Below are positions 1 through 6,254 of a DNA stretch of 11,086 bases, one piece after another; positions within the stretch are counted from its first letter, which is position 1; each line of letters begins with the position of its first letter. This DNA is from UBA8516 sp035457865 (lineage in GTDB: Archaea > Thermoproteota > Nitrososphaeria > Nitrososphaerales > Nitrosopumilaceae), in contig DATIAR010000019.1 of NCBI GenBank assembly GCA_035457865.1, positions 1-11,086 on the forward strand, in the 5' to 3' direction. The notes under the pieces were generated by a model that was not told the DNA's origin, made no database searches, and saw nothing but the letters and a program-made list of their open reading frames with translations. The position numbers were made by a program, and so were the translations under genes.

Positions 1-50
1 AATATTTTTTAGTTAATAATAAACTTAGAGTCTGATTCTCATGTTAGGAT

Positions 51-68
51 ATAATCCAAAATAATCCA
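51..68. repeat. Two direct copies of ATAATCCA, 10 nt apart
   Basis: ATAATCCA occurs at 51-58 and again at 61-68, one helical turn apart, upstream of tRNA-His. A second short pair, TTAGTTAA at 9-16 and 69-76, flanks them. The first copy overlaps a TATAAT-like element (50-55). They could be regulator half-sites or chance in AT-rich DNA. The region 1-111 otherwise holds no gene that I can support. Confidence 0.3.
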
Positions 69-86
69 TTAGTTAAGATTAATACT

Positions 87-106
87 GGACAGGAAAGGAT
101 CCGTCC
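87..106 (+). other. GC-rich stem-loop just upstream of tRNA-His
   Basis: Pairing read by eye: GGAC (87-90) pairs with GTCC (103-106) and GGA (92-94) with TCC (100-102). This gives seven base pairs with one bulged A at 91 and a five-base loop (95-99). It ends five bases before the tRNA. If transcription starts near 80, driven by the TATAAT-like element at 50-55, the hairpin would form the 5' leader of the pre-tRNA. If the TTAATAC element at 79-85 is used instead, the hairpin is not transcribed and may be chance. Its function is unknown. Confidence 0.4.
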
Positions 107-111
107 TTGGT

Positions 112-184
112 GGCCCTTGTAGTACAGTGGCCAGTATAGGGGACTGTGGATCCCCGGACAGGGGTTCGATTCCCCTCAAGGGCC
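112..184 (+). tRNA. tRNA-His (anticodon GTG)
   Basis: A complete cloverleaf. The acceptor stem is 113-119 with 177-183, the D stem 122-125 with 134-137, the anticodon stem 139-143 with 151-155, and the T stem 160-164 with 172-176. The loop at 144-150 carries GTG at 146-148. G112 is the extra G-1 and pairs with C184 (position 73), the identity feature of bacterial and archaeal tRNA-His, here encoded in the genome. No intron and no encoded CCA. A T-rich tract follows directly. It is convergent with the protein gene ending at 193, only 8 nt away. Confidence 0.95.
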
Positions 185-194
185 TTTCTATTTT
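185..194 (+). terminator. T-rich terminator candidate after tRNA-His
   Basis: TTTCTATTTT follows the last tRNA base. Archaeal RNA polymerase commonly terminates at U-rich tracts without a stable hairpin, so this is a plausible stop for the tRNA transcript. It overlaps the stop codon (193-195) of the convergent gene, so both transcripts must end within a few bases of each other or overlap. Confidence 0.45.
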
Positions 195-543
195 AAAATA
201 TACCGTACTTACTTGACTCCATCTCTTCTTTGATGGCAAGCTTTACCTTCAACTGTTTCTGGGCAAGTTTATCTGTAAGCCATGTAAGAAATTTCTTCTC
301 TATCCCTTTTCCTTTAATTTTATCAAAACTAGGCCCCATCTGATCTGACAGTTTTTCCACAAGTACTTTGTTTATACACACTACATAAAAATGCCAACCA
401 AACGCAAACTCAGAGTCGGTGACAATAAAATCATTTTCTCCATGTACCATTTGTTCTAGATTTCTTAAAGTATGTGTAATTTCTTTACTCGTGTTCTCAT
501 AATCTGTGGCAGATACATTGATGTTTATTCTTTGATCCCACAT
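193..543 (-). CDS. Hypothetical protein, 116 aa
   Basis: I do not recognise this protein. It starts at an ATG (543) and ends with TAA. The sequence has no signal peptide and no membrane helix. An N-terminal part (about 1-45) rich in Asp, Glu, Asn and Thr is followed by a hydrophobic, probably beta, segment at 46-57 with W50, H51, Y53 and C56. A Lys-rich, probably helical and basic, C-terminal half (about 74-108) follows. This suggests a small soluble alpha/beta protein. It lies 51 nt after the methyltransferase gene. A TTTTTATC element (566-575) about 27 nt before the ATG suggests its own promoter and a leaderless mRNA. Its 3' end converges on tRNA-His. Codon use and base composition look like the neighbours'. 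A real gene is likely from its length in a compact genome and the promoter placement; the function is unknown. Confidence 0.65.
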   Translation of the reverse strand: MWDQRININVSATDYENTSKEITHTLRNLEQMVHGENDFIVTDSEFAFGWHFYVVCINKVLVEKLSDQMGPSFDKIKGKGIEKKFLTWLTDKLAQKQLKVKLAIKEEMESSKYGIF

Positions 544-563
544 GGTTTACTATAACATTTTTC

Positions 564-577
564 CAGATAAAAATCTG
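564..577 (-). promoter_or_regulatory. Candidate TATA box inside an inverted repeat
   Basis: On the - strand the sequence is CAGAT-TTTT-ATCTG, a perfect 5-bp inverted repeat with a 4-nt centre. The central GATTTTTATC lies about 27 nt before the ATG at 543, the expected TATA-to-start spacing for a leaderless archaeal mRNA. The symmetry could be an operator, or a small hairpin with a U-tract that ends the upstream methyltransferase transcript (stop at 595). I cannot tell these apart from sequence alone. Confidence 0.4.
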
Positions 578-594
578 ACTGATAATATGTCCAG

Positions 595-1359
595 CTATTT
601 ATTCAAGAGATACTCTACATCTATATTGAAAAATGTCCTTAGTATGTTAATGTAAGTTCTTATTGGCTGAGGAATTTCATTACCACAAGCAACTCCTAGG
701 TTCTTTGCGTTTATCCATATTACAAGAGATTGAAGTATAGTAAGAAATCTATCATTGCCAACCTCTGGCGACCCAATTGCCTTGGTGTATCTTTCTGCAA
801 ACTCCCATGCAGTCACAAAATCTATACAATCAGTTCCAAACACTGCAAGAAGTTGTTCTTTTAGATCGTTTGCTTTTCTAAAAGGAACTATATTTAGAAT
901 ATATGGAAACTCTACCTTATCAGGAAGGCATCCTGGCAGTGGACCCCAAATTGTTATTATTTTGCAGCCCAGTTTCAACAATGAAAACTTGTCCATCATA
1001 TTATCAATTATTTGTTGATCTGCAAACCAAAATAAAATCACTGTAGCATCGCTAAAATCTGCATCACTAATGTCACCGCATTGTAATGTAAAGTTTGACA
1101 AATTTTTTTCTTGTAAAAATTTTTCTGCTAAACTAATTTTTTTCTTGTCGATATCTATTCCCACTGCCTTTTTTACATCAAATTCTTCCAAAGCTATGGA
1201 AACTCCTCTTCCATTTCCACACCCAAGATGATAAAAAATATCATTTTTGCCAAGTTCTGCAAACCGGAATATCTCTCTGAAAGCATTATCTGGAAGCTGC
1301 ACTTCTTGTCCTGAAAGAATGGACTGCGGAAGTGATGCAAGATATTCTTCTATCTTCAT
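595..1359 (-). CDS. SAM-dependent methyltransferase, DOT1/aKMT-like N-terminal domain with C-terminal extension
   Basis: A class I (Rossmann) methyltransferase of 254 residues. Motif I is HLGCGNGR at 44-51. The strand-2 acidic motif AVGIDID (65-71) has D69/D71 for the SAM ribose. GD (95-96) and the stretch 104-113 follow. The block NDIFYHLGCGNGR, then VKKAVGIDI, resembles the archaeal lysine methyltransferase aKMT (DOT1 fold), which suggests a protein substrate. Two residues differ from the usual DLGCGDGR: D is H44 and the second D is N49. aKMT is about 160 residues, so the last 90-100 residues here, helical-looking with several aromatics, are an extra region I do not recognise. Start is an ATG at 1359, 25 nt after the UPF0147 gene. 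The methyltransferase fold is secure; the substrate is inferred only. It could instead act on a small molecule or RNA. Confidence 0.75.
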   Translation of the reverse strand: MKIEEYLASLPQSILSGQEVQLPDNAFREIFRFAELGKNDIFYHLGCGNGRGVSIALEEFDVKKAVGIDIDKKKISLAEKFLQEKNLSNFTLQCGDISDADFSDATVILFWFADQQIIDNMMDKFSLLKLGCKIITIWGPLPGCLPDKVEFPYILNIVPFRKANDLKEQLLAVFGTDCIDFVTAWEFAERYTKAIGSPEVGNDRFLTILQSLVIWINAKNLGVACGNEIPQPIRTYINILRTFFNIDVEYLLNK

Positions 1360-1384
1360 GATTTGAAAAAGAATGATTCTAAAT

Positions 1385-1657
1385 TTATTCCCTTATTCTT
1401 TCAAGTGTAGAAACTGCCTGCCATAATGTCACTCTAACATATGATGGCATGTTGGGATCCTGCGTTATGTCATCTAACACACTTATGGCATTTGCAGCAC
1501 GTACAGAAACAGAATATTCTTGTTTTTTAAGTTCTATTGCAAGATCGGTTATGCTTTTTTTAATGTTCTTTGGAGTAGAAGGATTTGATGCTATTTGCTC
1601 AAGCGTTGTGATGGCTTGATTAAGAGTGTCTGTGTTTTGAGATTTTGTGTCAACCAT
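1385..1657 (-). CDS. UPF0147 family protein
   Basis: A 90-residue, all-helical, charged soluble protein matching the archaeal UPF0147 family as I remember it. The diagnostic stretch is SVRAANAISVLDDI (about 50-63) followed by DPNMPSYVR (about 67-75). Similar Asn-Pro/Thr-Pro turns occur earlier (about 25-32), so it reads as two related helical hairpins. The biochemical function of the family is not established. ATG at 1657. A good TATA box (CTTTATAAAA, 1689-1698) lies 32-41 nt upstream and implies a short leader of about 8 nt. That separates it transcriptionally from the Rieske gene, whose stop is at 1705. No cofactor motif is visible. Confidence 0.85.
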   Translation of the reverse strand: MVDTKSQNTDTLNQAITTLEQIASNPSTPKNIKKSITDLAIELKKQEYSVSVRAANAISVLDDITQDPNMPSYVRVTLWQAVSTLERIRE

Positions 1658-1688
1658 TGTTCCATCAAAGCTAAGCTGGTTGTGTTGA

Positions 1689-1698
1689 TTTTATAAAG
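1689..1698 (-). promoter_or_regulatory. TATA box for the UPF0147 gene
   Basis: The - strand reads CTTTATAAAA. With the start site about 26-27 nt downstream (near 1665), the mRNA would have a leader of roughly 8 nt before the ATG at 1657. It lies in the 47-nt gap after the Rieske gene. This is the clearest TATA element among the four downstream genes. Confidence 0.6.
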
Positions 1699-1704
1699 TT
1701 TGCA

Positions 1705-2013
1705 CTAGAGTTCCAAAAATATGTTGTCTGATTCGACTATTACTTTGTATGAATTCAAATCCTTGATCTTTGCAGGAAAGGCATGCAATTTACCAGTTTT
1801 ACAATCAAACTTTGCACCATGCCAATCACATGTTAGAATTGATCCATCTAGTTTTCCATCTGCTAAGCTTGCTCCAGCATGGGTGCAGGTATCATCCATA
1901 GCGAAATAATTTCCATCTATATTAATCACGAGTATCTCTTTCCCATCAACAGTGACTTTTTGCATCTTACCAGGTGATACGTCCAAAGTTTTTCCAACAA
2001 TTATCTTGCCCAT
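1705..2013 (-). CDS. Rieske [2Fe-2S] ferredoxin-like protein
   Basis: A 102-residue protein that is essentially one Rieske domain. The cluster-binding motifs are C43-T-H45 and C62-D-W-H65, separated by GASLADGKLDGS, followed by the FDCKTG turn (69-74). There is no signal peptide, membrane anchor or extra catalytic domain, so it is probably a cytoplasmic single-domain electron carrier of the kind that serves Rieske oxygenases or other redox enzymes, not a bc1-type subunit. Its partner is not evident in the window. ATG at 2013, 39 nt after the FAH-family gene. A weak CTATTAA element about 27 nt upstream (near 2037-2043) might give it a leaderless transcript; read-through from the operon is the alternative. 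The extra Cys at 71 is not a ligand in the standard motif. Confidence 0.88.
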   Translation of the reverse strand: MGKIIVGKTLDVSPGKMQKVTVDGKEILVINIDGNYFAMDDTCTHAGASLADGKLDGSILTCDWHGAKFDCKTGKLHAFPAKIKDLNSYKVIVESDNIFLEL

Positions 2014-2052
2014 ATCTTTTTTCTAATTTCCTCTTCTTAATAGTTTTAGATG

Positions 2053-2913
2053 TTATGTGAACTTTACAGTGTTTTCTAGCTTGCCAAGTCCGTCTATTTC
2101 CATTTCTATTCTATCACCATTTTTTAGGTAAACTGCATCTGGCTTGTTTAACATGACACCAGCAGGAGTTCCTGTTGAAATAATGTCTCCTTTTTCTAGA
2201 GTCATTACCTTACTTAGCATGGAAACAATCGTAGGTATTTTTAGAAACATGTTAGATGTTGAAGAATCCTGTCTAACAATGCCGTTCACTCTGGTTATCA
2301 TCTTTAGGTTTTGGGGATCTGATATCTCGTCAGCAGTTGTAATCCAAGGACCGCAAGGAGCAAAAGTATCAAATCCCTTTGCACGCGTAAACTGTTTGTC
2401 TTTGGCTTGTACATCTCTTGCTGATGCATCATTTAATATCATATATCCAAAAACTGCATTTTTTGCTTCTTGCTCTGTTATATTTTTACAATCTTTTCCA
2501 ATGATTATTGCTAGCTCTATCTCATAGTCTAACTTGGATACAAAGGAAGGACAAATAATATCTGCCTCAGCTCCATTTAGAGTAGTTTTTGGTTTTATTA
2601 TTATGGCAGGTTCGTCGGGGGGGATCAAATTTTGTTCTTTTGCATGATCCTTGTAATTAAATGCAAGACAGATTATTTTTGAGGGATTTGGGATTGGAGC
2701 AAGTAACTCAAAATCAGAAATCTTTTGGGAATATTTTAGATTCGATATCTTAGGTTTAATCTCATCATACCAACCATCAAAGAGAAAATCCTTGATATGT
2801 TGAGGTATAGGAATGCCTGTCTGAAGAGTGATCTCTTCTTTTGTAGTTACATTATCTCCATTAACAAAACCATATGTTTCCATGTCTTGTCCTAACAATC
2901 TTGCAATTTTCAT
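2053..2913 (-). CDS. Fumarylacetoacetate hydrolase (FAH) family protein
   Basis: A 286-residue member of the FAH superfamily (FAHD1/acylpyruvase, HHDD isomerase and ureidoglycolate lyase-like). A divergent N-terminal region (1-75) precedes the catalytic fold (about 78-284). The metal site is E131 and E133 in DYEIELA plus D162 in LNDASARD. H90 and E93 in NYKDHAKE match the His-Glu dyad of FAHD1-type hydrolases. RAKGFDTF (177-184) and GDIISTGTPAGV (242-253) complete the signature. All expected catalytic residues are present, so it should be an active Mg-dependent C-C hydrolase, decarboxylase or isomerase on a 2-oxoacid-type substrate, which cannot be named from sequence. ATG at 2913, 6 nt after gltX, so it is probably the last gene of the long operon. 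A C7 run in codons near residue 98 is the only oddity; the frame is intact. Confidence 0.88.
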   Translation of the reverse strand: MKIARLLGQDMETYGFVNGDNVTTKEEITLQTGIPIPQHIKDFLFDGWYDEIKPKISNLKYSQKISDFELLAPIPNPSKIICLAFNYKDHAKEQNLIPPDEPAIIIKPKTTLNGAEADIICPSFVSKLDYEIELAIIIGKDCKNITEQEAKNAVFGYMILNDASARDVQAKDKQFTRAKGFDTFAPCGPWITTADEISDPQNLKMITRVNGIVRQDSSTSNMFLKIPTIVSMLSKVMTLEKGDIISTGTPAGVMLNKPDAVYLKNGDRIEMEIDGLGKLENTVKFT

Positions 2914-2919
2914 TTTTCT

Positions 2920-4626
2920 TCACTTATGAGTGTAGATTGCTTGAATCGCAGAATCTTTTCTGCAATATCCAAATCTAACAAACTGAATTTCTGCACCCTC
3001 ATTTAATTCTAAGTAGTATTTTTCTGTGAAAGCTTGAATTGTTTCAAGACTATTCTCATTAAATTTTTCATTAACAAAAAGTGTCTTTGGTATCAGAATA
3101 TTTATCTTTGTAGCACTTTTTTGTGTAATCCATTGAATTTTAGGCAATTCAGCTTTAAAATCATTACCAGAATATTCCGCTTCTATATCTGATCCTATCT
3201 TAGTTATTTTTACATTATACAGTTCAATTAATCTTAATTGATCACCGACTACCAGATTTTTTAAATCATTACCAGAAACAAAAAAGACCCCATCAACTTC
3301 AACTTTTCTTTTACCAATATCTTTTTGTGGATGATTTGAAAGCTCAACATTTGTCATCGGGTTATTTTTTACAATCATCTTTACAGGTTCTGTAACCATA
3401 AATAATCTAACGCTAATTCCATCAATTATTTTCCTGTTAATTGATTCTAGAGTATCAAAGGGGGCAAGCGTATCAGATTTTGTAAAACCTAGTGAAAGAA
3501 CAAATTTTCTTATGGCTTCAGGAATGATTCCTCGTCTACGCATTGCTTCAAGAGTTGGAAGCCTGGGGTCGTCATATCCAGAAACTTGGCCTTCTTCAAC
3601 CAAAGGTCTTAGCACTCGTTTTGATACAGGCATACCTTCAAACTCTAATCTTGAAAATTCTAACATCTTTGGCTTTCTCATCCCTAGTCTATCCAAAATG
3701 GCATAATACAACTCATTTCTGAGCTCGTACTCTTTTGTTCTAAAGGCATGTGTCACACCATCAATACTATCTTCAATTGCTACTGCAAAATCATAGTTTG
3801 GCCATACTCTATATTTTTCCATGAGCAACGGATGGCTTCCTTCAATTATCCTAAATAATGTAGGATCACGCATTACTGTATTATCTGACTTCATATCACC
3901 ACGAAATCTGACTATGGCTTCTCCAGGATTGTATTTTTCAAACATGTCATGCCATCTTTTTGTATTTTTATCAAGGTCACCAGAACGACATTTGCAATCT
4001 TTCATCTCCCTTCTGTTGTTGCTGATTGTTTCTTGATTACAAGTGCAGACATAAGCATGATTTGATTCGATCATTTGCAATCCTTTCTTGTAAATTAATT
4101 CAATATCATCTGATGTGTTCTTCACATGATCGTATTTCACTCCAAGCCAGTCAAGTCCTACTTTGATTGCAGCATAATATTCCAGTCTTTCGTTCTCAGG
4201 ATTGGTATCATCGAACCTAAGAATCAACTTTCCATTATACATCTTTGCGTATTCTTCATTAATTATTACAGCCTTTGCATGACCAATGTGTGGATAACCA
4301 TTTGGTTCTGGTGGAAACCTTGTGACAACTTTGCCGTTTTCTGCTCCTTCTAGTGGAGGAAGACCAACTCTTTCTTGCTTTGGTTTTGTGACAAGAAGCT
4401 CTGGAAAATTACTTTCTAATTCTGATTTTTGCTCTGCCAGTGAAAGCCTGTTAATCTCTGTTACAACTTCAGAAATGATGGGAATGATCTCTTTTGTTTT
4501 GTTCCTAAGATCTGGTCTCGAACCAAGAATCTTTGAAATTACTGTCTCATTACGGGTTTTTCCCTCATGTTCGGAAGCATTCTGAAGAGCGATTCCACGT
4601 ATCGCCTTTCTCAAGTCATCATCCAA
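2920..4626 (-). CDS. gltX: Glutamyl-tRNA synthetase, archaeal type
   Basis: A class I aminoacyl-tRNA synthetase of 568 residues that charges tRNA with Glu. Archaeal GluRS is usually non-discriminating and also makes Glu-tRNA(Gln) for the amidotransferase route; that is known of the family, not seen here. An N-terminal helical region (1-95) precedes the Rossmann domain with the HIGH motif (113-116, in PEPNGYPHIGHAKA). A four-Cys, probably zinc-binding, cluster follows (C194, C196, C211, C213). The KMSKS loop reads VSKR (334-337), as in the GluRS/GlnRS group. The C-terminal half is the archaeal/eukaryal-like beta-barrel anticodon domain. The start is a TTG at 4626 directly after the idsA stop codon (TAATTG), with AGAGG about 9 nt before it. 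The N-terminus from this TTG aligns with other archaeal GluRS as I remember them, which supports it. Confidence 0.95.
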   Translation of the reverse strand: MDDDLRKAIRGIALQNASEHEGKTRNETVISKILGSRPDLRNKTKEIIPIISEVVTEINRLSLAEQKSELESNFPELLVTKPKQERVGLPPLEGAENGKVVTRFPPEPNGYPHIGHAKAVIINEEYAKMYNGKLILRFDDTNPENERLEYYAAIKVGLDWLGVKYDHVKNTSDDIELIYKKGLQMIESNHAYVCTCNQETISNNRREMKDCKCRSGDLDKNTKRWHDMFEKYNPGEAIVRFRGDMKSDNTVMRDPTLFRIIEGSHPLLMEKYRVWPNYDFAVAIEDSIDGVTHAFRTKEYELRNELYYAILDRLGMRKPKMLEFSRLEFEGMPVSKRVLRPLVEEGQVSGYDDPRLPTLEAMRRRGIIPEAIRKFVLSLGFTKSDTLAPFDTLESINRKIIDGISVRLFMVTEPVKMIVKNNPMTNVELSNHPQKDIGKRKVEVDGVFFVSGNDLKNLVVGDQLRLIELYNVKITKIGSDIEAEYSGNDFKAELPKIQWITQKSATKINILIPKTLFVNEKFNENSLETIQAFTEKYYLELNEGAEIQFVRFGYCRKDSAIQAIYTHK

Positions 4627-5607
4627 TTATAAATTCCTCTCTACTACAAATTCTAAAAGGGATAAAAGTTCTTTTTTTGCTCTTCCATCATAAGCCGCTA
4701 ACGATCTTTTTGCCGCCTTAGAATACTGTAAAGCTTTCTTTCTAACAATACTTTCTATTCCCATCGAGTTAATTGTCCTGATCACTGATTCGATTTCTTT
4801 TTTTGATACAGAGGAATTACCAAATGCATTTAGAATTTTTTCTTTATTGCCGTTTCTTGCTTTGTTTATGGCAAGAAGTATGGGCAGTGATTTTTTTCCT
4901 TCACGAATATCATTGCCAACAGGTTTCTTGGTGATTTTAGGATCACCAACAATGCCTATCAGATCGTCAACTATTTGAAATGCAATGCCTAAATTTTTTC
5001 CAAATAAAGAAAGGTTTTCAACATCTTTTCTTTTTGTATTCGCGCATATTGCACCCATAGCACAGGAAACTTCGAAGAGGGCCGAAGTCTTTTTTTCTAT
5101 CATTTTTATATATTGACTCTCGGAAGGAATTTTTTGTGACTGGGCCATGCTTATATCAAGTATCTGACCTTCGCAAACATCAACACATGCTTTGGCAAGT
5201 TTTCTTACTAGAGCCACACTCACTTTTTCTGGTACATTAGTACCAGATGAAATTGTTTCAAAGGCCTTTGAAAATAAAACATCTCCAGCTAGGATGCCAA
5301 CAGGAATGCCGAATTTTGTGTGTACTGTTGGAACACCATGGCGCATCTCATCATTATCCATGATATCATCATGAACTAGCGTAAAGTTGTGTATCATCTC
5401 AACTGCTGCCGCTGCAGGTAAGGCCAGTTTGGCAGTTCCGCCCAAAATCTCACAACTTTTTATCACCATATATGGTCTGAGTCTTTTTCCACCATGTTCA
5501 ATTAGATGTGAAGCAGCATCGTAAAGCTGAATTGGTGTTCCCTGTAGTCTAGAAAGTAAAAAGGAATTGACGGTTTTTGCAGTTTTTGTAATTGAATTTA
5601 AAGACAT
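4627..5607 (-). CDS. idsA: Geranylgeranyl diphosphate synthase (polyprenyl synthetase)
   Basis: Condenses DMAPP with IPP units to make the C20 precursor of archaeal ether lipids. The 326 residues include GGKRLRP (39-45), the first Asp-rich motif DDIMD (80-84), KTS (173-175) and the second motif DDLIG (214-218), followed by GNDIREGKKS (231-240). Residue F75, five before the first motif, is the aromatic that limits chain length to C20 in type I archaeal enzymes, which favours GGPP. I chose the ATG at 5607 over an ATG at 5622. It overlaps the idi stop as TAATG and has GGGAG 8 nt upstream, whereas the upstream ATG has no such site. The adjoining idi and ipk genes supply its substrates. The product length remains an inference. 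Confidence 0.93.
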   Translation of the reverse strand: MSLNSITKTAKTVNSFLLSRLQGTPIQLYDAASHLIEHGGKRLRPYMVIKSCEILGGTAKLALPAAAAVEMIHNFTLVHDDIMDNDEMRHGVPTVHTKFGIPVGILAGDVLFSKAFETISSGTNVPEKVSVALVRKLAKACVDVCEGQILDISMAQSQKIPSESQYIKMIEKKTSALFEVSCAMGAICANTKRKDVENLSLFGKNLGIAFQIVDDLIGIVGDPKITKKPVGNDIREGKKSLPILLAINKARNGNKEKILNAFGNSSVSKKEIESVIRTINSMGIESIVRKKALQYSKAAKRSLAAYDGRAKKELLSLLEFVVERNL

Positions 5608-6254
5608 TATTTTAGCTCCCATTTTTTGTCAGGGAAATGATATTCAACAGGTTTTTCAAGTATTTGATTGATTCCCTTTTTATTCCACACATTTAAAATT
5701 GACTTATGTTCTGGTGAAATATCTAAATTTGACTTTGGTAAAAAAAACAAGGCCAATATCATCCATGGGCAGTAAGCTTCTGGTGTTTTTTTCAAATCAT
5801 CTAATAGCTCATCCACGGAAACCCACTTTATTGCATCAATCTCTTCTTTAACTAATTTTATTTTTGTATGATCTTCTACTATGCCAATTAACGTTCCACA
5901 GATCTCATTTTCTGAACCAATATTCTTGTATGGAACATGGTATTCGAACTTGAATAAATAATCTAACTTACATGAAATTCCGATCTCTTCTGGTAATCTT
6001 CTTTCTGCAGAAGAGACATACGTCTCGGATTGTCGTGGATGACTAGCTACCGTTCCATCCCAATACCCTGGCCAAAGCATTTTACTTTGACTGCGTCTTG
6101 TAAGAAGGAGTTTACCGTCTTTGTTAAACAAGAGAATAGTAAAGGCTCTATGAAGTTTACCATCTGGCAAATGGCATTTGACTTTTTCTTCAGTTCCTAT
6201 TGGATTGTCATTTTTGTCTACAAGAATGAGATACTCCGTATCCAACTTATTCAC
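5607..6254 (-). CDS. idi: Type 1 (Nudix) isopentenyl-diphosphate delta-isomerase, catalytic Cys replaced by Ala
   Basis: A Nudix-fold protein of 215 residues that should interconvert IPP and DMAPP. The E. coli metal ligands H25, H32, H69, E114 and E116 correspond to H28, H35, H72, E115 and E117, all present. The Nudix region carries ERRLPEEIG (84-92). The catalytic Cys67 of E. coli, in a CGHP context, aligns with A70 in WDGTVASHP, so the acid/base thiol is absent. I recall a similar TVASHP in haloarchaeal enzymes, unverified. The C-terminal tail (about 172-215) is longer than in E. coli. The start is GTG at 6254, overlapping the ipk stop as GTGA. Most archaea use the unrelated flavin type 2 isomerase at this place in the cluster. 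The position between ipk and idsA strongly supports the isomerase role; another Nudix activity is the alternative. Confidence 0.85.
   Translation of the reverse strand: MNKLDTEYLILVDKNDNPIGTEEKVKCHLPDGKLHRAFTILLFNKDGKLLLTRRSQSKMLWPGYWDGTVASHPRQSETYVSSAERRLPEEIGISCKLDYLFKFEYHVPYKNIGSENEICGTLIGIVEDHTKIKLVKEEIDAIKWVSVDELLDDLKKTPEAYCPWMILALFFLPKSNLDISPEHKSILNVWNKKGINQILEKPVEYHFPDKKWELK

Noticed and set aside
112..184. Intron or split tRNA with bulge-helix-bulge in tRNA-His
   Set aside because: The cloverleaf is continuous and complete, so no intron is needed; the upstream hairpin does not form a bulge-helix-bulge with it.
2144..2527. 127-residue + strand frame opposite the FAH-family gene
   Set aside because: It is antisense to conserved catalytic motifs of the real gene, with no promoter or domain.
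2617..2623. Seven-base C/G homopolymer in the FAH-family gene as a phase-variation site
   Set aside because: The frame is intact and the run encodes ordinary Pro codons; there is nothing else to suggest slippage.
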